Assembly (NCBI RefSeq): GCF_003254275.1
Contig: NZ_QKZK01000018.1
Span: 1 to 64,000 of the forward strand
Direction: 5' to 3'
Length of the DNA stretch: 64,000 bases
From: Breznakibacter xylanolyticus
GTDB taxonomy: Bacteria > Bacteroidota > Bacteroidia > Bacteroidales > Marinilabiliaceae
Of this stretch, positions 53,104 through 62,350 are shown piece by piece (the stretch's first letter is position 1; the number at the start of each line of letters is the position of its first letter). The translations under genes were made by a program, and so were the position numbers. The notes below the pieces were generated by a model that did not search any database, had not been told where the DNA came from, and was given only the letters and a program-made list of their open reading frames with translations.

Positions 53104-54260
53104 ATATCAAGTAGCGTCATTTCACTTTGCAGCCAATTCAATTTTTCTGAAGCGATACTGCAATTCCTAAAAAATTGATCCTGCATATCAACATCATTTA
53201 ACAGCCGTTTCATTTGCTGTGCTACCCCGACTGCATCGGATGGATCAACCAACAATCCGGTTTGATGTGCTGTCGTTATTTTGGCAATATGTCCAAAATG
53301 ACTTCCGATTACAGGTAAGCCCATTTTTATATACTCAAAAATCTTAATGGGCATAATGGTTTCGTTCTCCTTTGTCCTACGAAACAAACACAACCCAAAC
53401 CTGGCTTGAGCATAATATTGGGGCACCTGTTGATAGTCAACAGCAGGAATGTAGGTAACAAATTGATTTAAAGATAAATCTGATATGCGCTTCAAAACGA
53501 TACATTGGGTATCGGACTCATGAAATTTTCCCAAAATTAGAAGTGTTGCATGAACTCCGGATAAATGGAGTGCATGTATTGCTTCTATCATGTCAAAGAT
53601 TCCTCGGTTTATGGTAATTCCTCCACAGTAAATAAAATCGTAACATTTTTGTGATACATCACAGCGAGATAAATCAGAATAATTAAACACGATATGCACC
53701 AATGCTGGTCTTATAACTCGGGAAAACCTATTTGCGACAATCGGCTCTGTCGCAATAATGGCATTACAAAATTGAGATTGATGTTGCTCATAATAATCAA
53801 TGAAAATGCTGTACAAATAATTGCAACATCGCTGTAAAAGGTTCCCTTTTTGTGATGCAATAAGAAACGGATAAGGCTCATGAACATCATAAATGATGTA
53901 AGGGGAATGTGGTAGTTTTTTTAATTGAGGGACAATTCGAATGATTTGAAGATCGTGAAAATGATACACATCTGATTGTAAACTGCTGGCAACAGCCAAC
54001 AATTTATTTAAAATAGACTTTTTTGTACTAAATATCTGCTCGTTTAAAATTCTCCACAACCGGAATCGCGATGGTTTCCGACGAGGTATTCCAATAACAC
54101 GAATCCCTTCGGGGGTAATTAAATCCATTTCCTGATCTGACACTCCCACATGTACAACCTTATATCCGTATTTTTGCAACGAAACGCTCTCTTTCCAATA
54201 AATCCTGTCATCATACAGCGAATGAAGACAAGACAGCATACACACCGTTTTCACTTTCAT
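53085..54260 (-). CDS. GT4-family glycosyltransferase
   Basis: 391 residues from ATG 54260 (a TTG two codons earlier is possible). GT-B fold with N-terminal H-S-L-Y-D-D-R-I-Y-W (13-22) and D-V-Y-H-F-H-D-L near 90. The C-terminal donor half has F-I-Y-C-G-G-I-T-I-N-R-G, a remnant of the E-x7-E block in R-T-K-E-N-E-T-I-M-P-I-K-I-F-E-Y-I-K, and G-L-P-V-I-G-S. It would add a sugar from a nucleotide sugar to a growing glycan at the cytoplasmic face. Convergent with the flippase. Confidence 0.88.
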   Translation of the reverse strand: MKVKTVCMLSCLHSLYDDRIYWKESVSLQKYGYKVVHVGVSDQEMDLITPEGIRVIGIPRRKPSRFRLWRILNEQIFSTKKSILNKLLAVASSLQSDVYHFHDLQIIRIVPQLKKLPHSPYIIYDVHEPYPFLIASQKGNLLQRCCNYLYSIFIDYYEQHQSQFCNAIIATEPIVANRFSRVIRPALVHIVFNYSDLSRCDVSQKCYDFIYCGGITINRGIFDMIEAIHALHLSGVHATLLILGKFHESDTQCIVLKRISDLSLNQFVTYIPAVDYQQVPQYYAQARFGLCLFRRTKENETIMPIKIFEYIKMGLPVIGSHFGHIAKITTAHQTGLLVDPSDAVGVAQQMKRLLNDVDMQDQFFRNCSIASEKLNWLQSEMTLLDIYSRLA

Positions 54261-54421
54261 GGGCAAGTCGCATCAAAAAAAGACAAACTCATCATTCAAC
54301 AGCTAAATTAGCCTGATAATTTTATAAAACACACATTTTAACCAAGAATCATTTTTTCAAATTAGACGATTACATAGATAAATGCGTTTTATAATTGTAA
54401 TGATTAACGAAAAGAAACCCA

Positions 54422-56383
54422 ATGTGTGGAATATGTGGAATACTGAACAACGGCAGTTATAATCACCTTGTAGAGGAGATCGTAAAAATGAATACCTCAC
54501 TGCGCCATAGAGGACCTGATGATGAAGGCTATCTTATCAGCAATGGGATGGAAATTATGGCTCTGGGCGGATTGGATACACCTGCAAATGTACGTACATC
54601 CTACTCTCTGCAATCGGTTAATGATTACGGCAAAAATGCCGCCTGGGCATTCGCTCACCGTAGATTAGCTGTTTTGGATATATCTGAGGCTGGTCATCAA
54701 CCCATGACATTGCATCATAACCAAACAAGCATCGTCTTTAACGGGGAAATATATAACCACATTGTATTACGTAACGAATTAACCAAACTCGGGTATCAAT
54801 TCCGATCATCCTCCGATACTGAAGTGATCCTTAATGCATACCTTGAATGGGGAACACAATGTGTTCATAAATTTAACGGCATGTGGTCGTTTGTGATTTA
54901 TGATCCAGCGCAACAGATCTGGTTCGGCTCACGAGACCGCCTTGGTGTAAAACCACTTTATTACTATAGAAATGGAAACACATTCGCTTTTGCTTCTGAA
55001 CAAAAGGCGCTACATGGATGTAGAATGGTTAAAACAAAAATAAACAAACAAACCACCTTTAACTATTTGGTCTTAAGCCATAGCCAGTGCGGGTCATTTT
55101 TTGAAGGCATCGAAGAGTTACCTGCAGGATCTTCATTTATATTTAACCTGCCGTCTCATCAATTAACAATAATGGATTATTATCAAAATGAAAAAAGAAA
55201 AAAAATTGGAATCAAATCCTATGACGAAGCCGTAAGGTTAGTTTATGAGCAAATAAAAAAAACAGTAAGTCTGCGCATGGTTGCTGATGTGGAAGTGGGC
55301 TCCTGTTTAAGTGGTGGGATTGATAGTACCATCATCGTTAAACTTGCAGAAAGCATCCTCAACCAGTCACCGACACAGACCCCGTTAAAGGTATTCAGCG
55401 CGATTTATCCCGGCAGTAAAATCGACGAACACAAATGGATTAAGGAGGTTGTTAAAGATTCAAACCTCGTGCCGTATTATACGCAACCAACAGGCAATGA
55501 TCTGGTCTGTGACATCTATGACATGCTGTATTATGCAGATTCTCCAATGCTATCAACGAGCACTTATTCACAATATAGAGTGATGAAACTCGCTAATGAG
55601 AATCGGGTTAAAGTATTGCTTGACGGACAAGGTGCCGATGAACTCTTTGCCGGTTATGAAGTTTGCAACTGGGTTTATTGGAACCAATTGCTAAAGACTT
55701 ATAAAATATCAACCCTTTTCAACGAAATAAATCACGCATCCAACCCTGCATCTAGCACAAAAGAATGGATAAGACAAAACTTAAAATATGCAGCTCGCCA
55801 TTTGCCGGCAAAAATAATTCAACAGCTTAGCGAGATAACGGTCTGGGAAAACAGATATATCCAGAATGACTTTAAAAACAGCTCAATTACGCTGTACAAA
55901 AAAACATCATTCCCATATGGCAGTGACTTAAATCAGTTTCTAAAGGCATATACACATGGAGAGAAATTACAGGCAATGCTTCGTCTCGAAGACCGTATGT
56001 CGATGCGCTTTTCGATTGAGTCACGAACACCATTTGCAGACGATCCGGATCTAATTCATTTAGCTCAAAGCATTCCTGCTGAATATAAAATTAAATCAGG
56101 GATACGCAAAAAAGTTCTCAGAGACGCATTTAACACGACTATTCCAACCCCAATATTTAACCGTCGAGATAAGATTGGATTTGAAACACCAGAGCAAGAA
56201 TGGATTAAAACATTGACACCTCTTTTACCAGAACTCATAACAGATAATATTGAGGAATTTGTAAACGTGAAACAACTAAAACAAGACATCACGCTGTTCG
56301 GACACAATCCTTCATCCTCGAAAATGAGCAGAATATTGAGATATTTTTACTTATCACAATGGAGAAAGGCCTATAACATTTAA
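54422..56383 (+). CDS. asnB: Glutamine-hydrolysing asparagine synthase family protein
   Basis: 653 residues. The N-terminal glutaminase begins M-C-G-I-C-G-I (Cys2 is the nucleophile after Met removal), with R-H-R-G-P-D-D-E (28-35), F-N-G-E-I-Y-N (106-112) and S-S-S-D-T-E (129-134). The synthetase half has S-G-G-I-D-S-T (297-303), D-G-Q-G-A-D-E-L-F-A-G-Y and R-M-S-M-R-F-S-I-E-S-R-T-P-F. It could make asparagine, or, given its place in a polysaccharide cluster, amidate a sugar acid. Full set of active residues, in contrast to the paralogue at 49920-51668. Confidence 0.9.
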   Translation: MCGICGILNNGSYNHLVEEIVKMNTSLRHRGPDDEGYLISNGMEIMALGGLDTPANVRTSYSLQSVNDYGKNAAWAFAHRRLAVLDISEAGHQPMTLHHNQTSIVFNGEIYNHIVLRNELTKLGYQFRSSSDTEVILNAYLEWGTQCVHKFNGMWSFVIYDPAQQIWFGSRDRLGVKPLYYYRNGNTFAFASEQKALHGCRMVKTKINKQTTFNYLVLSHSQCGSFFEGIEELPAGSSFIFNLPSHQLTIMDYYQNEKRKKIGIKSYDEAVRLVYEQIKKTVSLRMVADVEVGSCLSGGIDSTIIVKLAESILNQSPTQTPLKVFSAIYPGSKIDEHKWIKEVVKDSNLVPYYTQPTGNDLVCDIYDMLYYADSPMLSTSTYSQYRVMKLANENRVKVLLDGQGADELFAGYEVCNWVYWNQLLKTYKISTLFNEINHASNPASSTKEWIRQNLKYAARHLPAKIIQQLSEITVWENRYIQNDFKNSSITLYKKTSFPYGSDLNQFLKAYTHGEKLQAMLRLEDRMSMRFSIESRTPFADDPDLIHLAQSIPAEYKIKSGIRKKVLRDAFNTTIPTPIFNRRDKIGFETPEQEWIKTLTPLLPELITDNIEEFVNVKQLKQDITLFGHNPSSSKMSRILRYFYLSQWRKAYNI

Positions 56384-56385
56384 AG

Positions 56386-57465
56386 TCACACAAAAACCAC
56401 ATCCCCGTCGCCATCTACCGGATGATACCAATGTGGATCATGCATTAATCCTTTCATAAGATGAGATATATAATAATTTTGCTTTACCGATTTTTTCAAC
56501 AACCGATGCTTGATGAAAAATCGCGTCACAGAAGGATCAAAAATGGTCAGCCACAGCACTTCTCTATTGGTTAACTCATCAACCAGCCCTTGGGTTAGCT
56601 GATGACCGGCTTCATCGATACTGCACCAAAAATAGGGAATTGTTGCCATCATTTGTTTCACATTCACGAGCGCAAAGGCAATGATAATCCCACTGGAGTT
56701 CACAACTGATCGCATCAACACGCAATTTCCCATATTGAGCCATGTAAACGGATAACGCAATTCGGGCTTGCCTTCCCCAATCCACGGATGCTGAAGAATC
56801 CAACTGAAATGAGGACTTTCTCTTTTAGAGATCGCATGCGAAAACTGCGTACTCGCTGCATCAACAAAATCACCCATATCCATCGGAGAGATCATTTCAT
56901 TATGATTCACGTTACAACGAGACTTTAGGGTTCTGTGAATCGAAAATAACATGTTCACCAGCGAATCCGCAAACTTTAAAAGAAACTTACTACCATAAAA
57001 GGAACATTGAAACTTTACGGACAATGGTGACCGCAAATAAAACCGCATGCCTTCCCGTCTTAAAAACAAGTCAAATTCATGCGACTGCAAATTCACATTT
57101 TCCGAAACGGGTGAATAGTTGGTAAACATCAACCGACCACCCCAGTCTTTCATCACTTCGTGAAGGGTTAACAACGACAGTTTTTTTCCCCTACAAGAAG
57201 GCTTCACCCATGTTCCGCTCAGCCAGGCAACTTTTATTTGGCCATTCCGCCCTCGAATCAAGTCTGGCATGATGGTTCTAAAAGCCACACATTCATCCAT
57301 TTGTGTCACAACATAAATCACATCATCACCAGGATCGGCATTTGGATTCGTAAGGTACGACGCTAACCTTGCCGGAGAGACAGGCCATACGGAAAGACTA
57401 TACAACCACCTAACTACCAGAGGGTCTTTCAGTTGGGCGATAGAAACTTTTTTAACCTGGTACAT
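56386..57465 (-). CDS. GNAT-superfamily N-acyltransferase
   Basis: 359 residues. The acetyl-CoA-binding core shows V-A-W-L-S-G-T-W-V-K-P-S-C-R-G-K-K-L-S (about 96-115; the R-G-K loop is the pyrophosphate-binding motif), and a second, degenerate domain follows. It overlaps the end of the FemAB-like gene by 37 bases and is part of the deacetylase-FemAB-GNAT run. It probably acylates an amino sugar of the glycan. Confidence 0.75.
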   Translation of the reverse strand: MYQVKKVSIAQLKDPLVVRWLYSLSVWPVSPARLASYLTNPNADPGDDVIYVVTQMDECVAFRTIMPDLIRGRNGQIKVAWLSGTWVKPSCRGKKLSLLTLHEVMKDWGGRLMFTNYSPVSENVNLQSHEFDLFLRREGMRFYLRSPLSVKFQCSFYGSKFLLKFADSLVNMLFSIHRTLKSRCNVNHNEMISPMDMGDFVDAASTQFSHAISKRESPHFSWILQHPWIGEGKPELRYPFTWLNMGNCVLMRSVVNSSGIIIAFALVNVKQMMATIPYFWCSIDEAGHQLTQGLVDELTNREVLWLTIFDPSVTRFFIKHRLLKKSVKQNYYISHLMKGLMHDPHWYHPVDGDGDVVFV

Positions 57466-58397
57466 GATCGATAAATGCTTAACAACAACCCCTGAAACGA
57501 AAATACATTGCCACGAAAAACGGAATAATAAACTTCCTCACGTGCTCCAAATCCCCAAAAAAACCGGGCAACACCGGGAATAACGGAGCCTTCGAAATCA
57601 AGAAAAGTTTCTGTACCACAATATTGTCGAATGAGATGATCAACCAATAAAAACATCGCCTTCTTCTCCTTCCCTTCATCTGTTGAGGCTGATAAAAGAT
57701 ACGTCAATCGATTGCAATAATGAGACACAAAAACACCTGCAATTAAACGGCCTTCGCAATAAACTCCCATTCCAAAACCCATTTCTCGCTTTTCTATTTC
57801 ACTCAATAGAGAGGGCATGACACGATAAACAGATTGGCTCACTCCGCTTGCTGGATATTGAAGTTTTAAATTAACAATATCAACAGATGAAATAAGTCGC
57901 ACTTCAAGGCTCAGTTTTCCGGCTGATTGAATATTTCGACGTGTATTACTATGAAATCCCTGCCTGATTTGCTCATAAGGAGCGGATAGATCCAATATAT
58001 AATTGGGTCTTGAATTTACACCGGTCATCAAATGAACCATCGACTGATTCGCCGAGTTAAAAGAATAAGATTGCAAGGTAATTCGTTTCAATTGATTAAC
58101 AACCGCCTGAATTTGCACCTCACAAAGTTCATCGTAAGTAAATAGTCCCAATTGCTGCGAAAAGGCCGGATTAACCAACCATTTCAAATAACGACCCCGA
58201 TAGGTGAATGGCAACACCGCATCATAATCCCCTATCACCAACCCATCCCAAGAGGGACATGTTAACTGAAGATACCACGATAATGCGTTTAAACGGGGCT
58301 GAACAGATCGTTCAATACAGTTGTCCCATGCCTGAAAATCAATCATGGACGAATGAAGGACTTTGATGCTTACATGACATGCTGGGCTTTTGCTCAT
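57429..58397 (-). CDS. FemAB-like peptidyl/aminoacyl transferase (tandem GNAT fold)
   Basis: 322 residues from ATG 58397, whose start overlaps the deacetylase stop by one base (TGATG). Blocks are G-D-Y-D-A-V-L-P-F-T (about 56-65), W-L-V-N-P-A-F-S-Q-Q-L-G-L, I-R-Q-G-F-H-S-N-T-R-R-N-I-Q (about 143-156, the FemAB hallmark) and G-V-Y-C-E-G-R-L-I-A-G. The second domain ends in F-L-D-F-E-G-S-V-I-P-G-V-A-R-F-F. In other bacteria such proteins stand beside polysaccharide deacetylases in exopolysaccharide clusters, as here. Confidence 0.82.
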   Translation of the reverse strand: MSKSPACHVSIKVLHSSMIDFQAWDNCIERSVQPRLNALSWYLQLTCPSWDGLVIGDYDAVLPFTYRGRYLKWLVNPAFSQQLGLFTYDELCEVQIQAVVNQLKRITLQSYSFNSANQSMVHLMTGVNSRPNYILDLSAPYEQIRQGFHSNTRRNIQSAGKLSLEVRLISSVDIVNLKLQYPASGVSQSVYRVMPSLLSEIEKREMGFGMGVYCEGRLIAGVFVSHYCNRLTYLLSASTDEGKEKKAMFLLVDHLIRQYCGTETFLDFEGSVIPGVARFFWGFGAREEVYYSVFRGNVFSFQGLLLSIYRSCTRLKKFLSPN

Positions 58398-59335
58398 CAC
58401 GAACGTCTTATGTGGTTGACACCAATCATCGACCGCCCCATCCATTTCAACCGCTGAAAAGCCAACGTAAAATCCACCCCCCATTTTGTCTCCATCGCAA
58501 TTCGCTGATAATTTTTTTCAATGACATCCTCTTTCATCCCCGCTGTACCAAACGTCACATCCACCATTTTATTCGCATAAATGGTATCAAAAAAATGTTT
58601 GGACACCTGATAATCGGTAAAAGGAAATGAAAAAGAGCGAACATCCGTTCCTATCATCTGCTGCAAAGCAGCAACACTAACTGTGAGCTGACTCACTTGC
58701 TCATCAATAGGCAAATACCGAAACTCCGGGTGATCGACACTATGAGAACCAATGTCAAAACCATCATGTACCAATTGACGCAATTCATCAGCATTGAGAT
58801 ATGGCTGATGCTTGGTCAGCCAATCATTAAAATCAATCCCTACAACAAGTGCAGCAGCATCAATCAAATGAGCATCGGAATATTTCAATGACTGTATCGT
58901 AGCGATTATTCTTTTCTTTGGACAACAAAGCACTCTTCCAATTTCATCGTGCGTTGATGACAAAGGCGAAATGTGAAATAACGCGTCAATCAATACTGAT
59001 GCTTTTAAACGAAACATCATTGCCCGGTTATCCACAAAGTCACTGTTTATAAAAAAAGTTGCCGGGATTCCTTTTTGCTTCAGGATGGGAGAAATCACTT
59101 TTGCACACTCTCTTAACCCGTCGTCAAAAGTCAGATGCATGATTGGACGACGGACATCCTGAAACCCATTATTTCCAAAACGAATAAATGCATCAAGTGT
59201 GACAGGCTCATAGTGACGGCACAAATAGTCGAGGTCATGTTCAAATTCTCGCACCGATTTGACACGGTACAGATGCTTCAAATGAGGCAAAGTCTCATCA
59301 CTCACAACGTGATAAAAAGGAAGAATATAACGCAT
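58397..59335 (-). CDS. Polysaccharide deacetylase (NodB family)
   Basis: 312 residues. Catalytic and metal motifs: L-T-F-D-D-G (68-73, the Asp pair), the H-S-V-D-H-P-E-F motif (about 178-185, HxxxH metal ligands) and F-S-F-P-F-T near 215 (substrate groove). It removes N-acetyl groups from a hexosamine polymer. No signal peptide is visible, so it may act in the cytoplasm or on lipid-linked glycan. It is the first gene of a three-gene operon with the FemAB- and GNAT-like genes. Confidence 0.9.
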   Translation of the reverse strand: MRYILPFYHVVSDETLPHLKHLYRVKSVREFEHDLDYLCRHYEPVTLDAFIRFGNNGFQDVRRPIMHLTFDDGLRECAKVISPILKQKGIPATFFINSDFVDNRAMMFRLKASVLIDALFHISPLSSTHDEIGRVLCCPKKRIIATIQSLKYSDAHLIDAAALVVGIDFNDWLTKHQPYLNADELRQLVHDGFDIGSHSVDHPEFRYLPIDEQVSQLTVSVAALQQMIGTDVRSFSFPFTDYQVSKHFFDTIYANKMVDVTFGTAGMKEDVIEKNYQRIAMETKWGVDFTLAFQRLKWMGRSMIGVNHIRRS

Positions 59336-59371
59336 CTAAATAAAAACAAAAACACCTCCGGGCACAACAAA

Positions 59372-60070
59372 TCACATCATCCCCTCATCGGCGAAGCTAA
59401 AATAGCTATTTTCGCCCACAATGATGTGGTCAATGACGAGGATGTCCATGATTTTTCCGGCATTGATCATACGACAGGTAATCTCTTTATCGGCCGCGCT
59501 AGGCTGAATGCTACCCGATGGATGGTTGTGGCATAACGCGATAGAGGTCGCATGATTTTCGAGGGCAAGACGAAGGATAATGCGCACATCGATGACTGTG
59601 CCGGTGATGCCACCCTGACTAATTCGGTGCGGGTGAATGACCTTGTTACTGCGATTAAGGAGCAGCACCCAAAACTCTTCATGCGAGAGATCGGCCATGA
59701 TGGGATAAAAATACTCGTAAACATGTTGGCTTGTGCCAATTTTCGTCCTTTCTATCGATGCCTGGCGACTACGCCGATTTCCCAGCTCAAGTGCGGCCAA
59801 AATGCTGATGGCCTTAGCCTCTCCAATGCCGTGATAACGGTTTTTGAGATCATTGACACTACGCCGCCCCAACTCATTGAGATTGTGATGATGGTCGTGC
59901 AAAATTTTTTTAGAAAGCTCCACAGCCGATTCACGAACACTGCCCGAACCGATGAGAATGGCAATAAGTTCGGCATCCGAGAGCGTGTGCATGCCCTTGC
60001 TCAAAAGCTTTTCGCGGGGACGGTCTTCAACCGCCCAATTCTTGATGGTGAGTTTATCGTATGGCTCCAT
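59372..60070 (-). CDS. radC: RadC family JAB/MPN-domain protein
   Basis: 232 residues. N-terminal UPF0758 helix-hairpin-helix part (R-P-R-E-K-L-L and L-S-D-A-E-L-I-A-I-L-I-G-S-G, 17-44) and G-I-G-E-A-K-A. The JAMM-type metal site is A-L-C-H-N-H-P-S-G and S-A-A-D (about 181-196), complete. The role in DNA repair is disputed; the family is often used by mobile elements. It stands 36 bases from the deacetylase start on the same strand, an unusual guest in a glycan cluster. Confidence 0.92.
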   Translation of the reverse strand: MEPYDKLTIKNWAVEDRPREKLLSKGMHTLSDAELIAILIGSGSVRESAVELSKKILHDHHHNLNELGRRSVNDLKNRYHGIGEAKAISILAALELGNRRSRQASIERTKIGTSQHVYEYFYPIMADLSHEEFWVLLLNRSNKVIHPHRISQGGITGTVIDVRIILRLALENHATSIALCHNHPSGSIQPSAADKEITCRMINAGKIMDILVIDHIIVGENSYFSFADEGMM

Positions 60071-60530
60071 ACTTTTTTAACCTCAAATTATTGGGAAGCA
60101 TCGACAACCGCAAGACCCAAAATTCCCTCTTTGAAATAAAAAAAGGGCTGTTGATGGATGAAAAACGTCGAGAAATAGAAATGATTAAGATGAATCATCC
60201 ACCGTGGATATATTTGAACATGCATTCAGCTTTGCAGCGACACGCCGAAAAATGATGAATGTAAGAAGTTCAAAAAGTACATCAGCACCATTTTTTCAAT
60301 CCCAAAGTTTTTAATGAACACAACAATAGGATTTTTAAGAGAATGATGTAAGATTGAGAAACCATAAACCTGAGTTCGAATAAAAATGCAGATAACTCAA
60401 AAGAGTTAAATCGTAGGCGTAATTCGTGTCATTCTATGCCATCGTAAATTGACGCAATCACTTTACCTATCAAACAATTTCGCGGACAAAAAACATCTTT
60501 AAACACAGGCACATACTAAATTATAAACAC
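60071..60530. other. Intergenic region with a dispersed repeat and no gene
   Basis: 460 bases upstream of both radC and the small secreted-protein gene. A 64-codon frame at 60061-60255 has no motif and is not supported. The 31-base repeat at 60388-60418 is the only structured element seen. Confidence 0.5.
60388..60418. repeat. 31-base dispersed repeat with palindromic core (copy 2, inverted)
   Basis: The reverse complement matches 38830-38860 at 29 of 31 positions and includes aactcaaaagagtt. Confidence 0.7.
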
Positions 60531-60917
60531 ATGAATTTCAAAAACACCCTTTTAACCATTGCCTTCATAATGGCAATTGAGAATTTACAGGCTCAACCAC
60601 CAGGAGGACGAAAATCTCCGGCTGAACGCGCTAAAACAGAGGCAACAGCACTGAAAACTGAACTCTCGCTCACCGACGAGTAATACCAAAAAGTGTACGA
60701 CATCATGACGACTCACAACCCAAAGGGTAAACCCTCACAAAACGCATCTGAGGATGAACGGGAAGCTATGCGCACACAAATGGAAGCAGAACGGACTGAA
60801 CAAGAAACAAAAATTAAAACCCTACTGACAGATGCGCAAAAAAACAAATACGATAATTACCTGGCCAACCGACCAAAAGAAATGAGTAACCGACGCAATG
60901 CGAATCACTCAAAATAA
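60531..60917 (+). pseudogene. Spy/CpxP-like small secreted protein broken by an in-frame TAA
   Basis: The frame of 128 residues has a signal peptide (about 1-21, L-Q-A-Q), P-G-G-R-K-S-P-A-E-R and L-K-T-E-L-S-L-T-D-E. A TAA codon (60681-60683) follows, then Y-Q-K-V-Y-D-I and Y-D-N-Y-L-A-N-R. The motif L-T-D-E-Q-Y-Q-K-V-Y is the normal continuation in Bacteroidota relatives of Spy/DUF4890, so CAA to TAA (one base) explains the stop. Both halves keep the same frame. The truncated product of 50 residues would be mostly signal peptide and a short helix. Confidence 0.75.
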
Positions 60918-60967
60918 AACCGATTGCTGATGAATGACAGGCAAGTGCAATGTATGCAGTTGCCTTT

Positions 60968-62350
60968 TTACAACGTTCGGATAAGTTTAACCAAATCGCA
61001 ACCGGTAATCGACTCTGCATTTCGCACCATCATTTCGCGTATCAGATTCGGGTAAAAGGAACTTACCCCGGGATAATCCTCCTCACGCAAGCGACAGTTG
61101 TGCCATAGCAAACTCACGAACCCACCGAACTTCTCAGCTTCATCAGCTAACTTTGTAGCAACCAATTGCAAATGTTCAAAGTCACCTTGCTGATACTCGA
61201 GCACCGACACCTCCATCAGCATCAACGGTAACTCCCAGATATCCATGATCGATTGCTTGCTAAAGTCAAAAGGTTTAAAGGGATAACAATAGCCATTACG
61301 ATATCCCGGGGCATCGGCAAAGCCCAGGGTTGCATCGTACTGAAAACCAGTATCAAGTTGAGATGCAAGGGTCTGAGAGATATCGGTGCGCAAATAATGC
61401 TGACGGATGCCCGCCGGTGTGAAACCTGCAGCTTGTTCAAACTCTTGGATTTGATTTCTCAACACCGCTGCATCATGCATAGATGCATAACTCCCGTGCA
61501 GCCCCACTTCAGCACCGCTTCGCCTGAAAGATTCAATCATTTGGCGATGACGAAGTGGCTTCAACCCGACACGACCATCCATATAATGTTGACGAAACAG
61601 CAAAAAGTATGTCGAACGGATGCCCAATTTTGCTTCATCTTCGGCCATGGATAGAATATTTTGCCATGGATCGGGGAATCGATGTGGGAATATTAGGTGA
61701 GCCAAACCTCGCACAATATCCTTTTTAAGCTGGTTTCTTGATGAAGTTCGTTGCTTGATGCCGCAATATTGAAGCATTCTTTTGAGAGTTTGCCGCAATG
61801 AAAAATATGCCAATCGATCCACATCGTGACTCAACCAAAAGCCAAAGGACGAAAAAAGACGTTTACGTTCAAACGGGATGTCCCATCGCTGACAAAAAAG
61901 CGATAACGCATGCACCAACACATCAAAATAATAGTTTACCACCGGCATCATCCCCACCCCTAGCGCATGTTGCAACGAATGCCTGTGCAAAAAACGCCCA
62001 TGCTCATCACGCTCGGTTCGATCATACTCTTGCAATCCCGACAAAAAAAAGAATGCAGACTTTATAATGTCTTGACGTATATATAGATGTCCATTATCAT
62101 CGAAACTAAACCATTCCTCAAATCCTTCTTGAGGGAAAAGCACCGGAACAGATTGCTGCAACCAAATAAGCGACACTGGCTGCATTGCCTTGTTCGATTG
62201 ATAAAAATGAACTTGGGGAATTTCACATATGCCACACTCGTTCCATGATTCGAAACTAAACCGAGCCCTCAATTCATCATGCAAGGTGCAATGATGCCCC
62301 AGGTGGAACAGCACATAGTCAACTTCTTGTTTATTCAGCAACCGATTCAT
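60968..62350 (-). CDS. Polysaccharide deacetylase family protein with N-terminal DUF7033-type domain
   Basis: 460 residues from ATG 62350; it overlaps the flippase end by 20 bases. The N-terminal 180 residues form a domain of unknown function (probably DUF7033) with Y-V-L-F-H-L-G and the segment R-H-S-L-Q-H-A-L. The NodB part starts with F-W-L-S-H-D-V-D-R, shows H-G-S-Y-A-S (His of the metal site) and ends near L-L-W-H-N-C. Likely cytoplasmic and acting on a glycan intermediate. Coupled to the flippase. Confidence 0.8.
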   Translation of the reverse strand: MNRLLNKQEVDYVLFHLGHHCTLHDELRARFSFESWNECGICEIPQVHFYQSNKAMQPVSLIWLQQSVPVLFPQEGFEEWFSFDDNGHLYIRQDIIKSAFFFLSGLQEYDRTERDEHGRFLHRHSLQHALGVGMMPVVNYYFDVLVHALSLFCQRWDIPFERKRLFSSFGFWLSHDVDRLAYFSLRQTLKRMLQYCGIKQRTSSRNQLKKDIVRGLAHLIFPHRFPDPWQNILSMAEDEAKLGIRSTYFLLFRQHYMDGRVGLKPLRHRQMIESFRRSGAEVGLHGSYASMHDAAVLRNQIQEFEQAAGFTPAGIRQHYLRTDISQTLASQLDTGFQYDATLGFADAPGYRNGYCYPFKPFDFSKQSIMDIWELPLMLMEVSVLEYQQGDFEHLQLVATKLADEAEKFGGFVSLLWHNCRLREEDYPGVSSFYPNLIREMMVRNAESITGCDLVKLIRTL

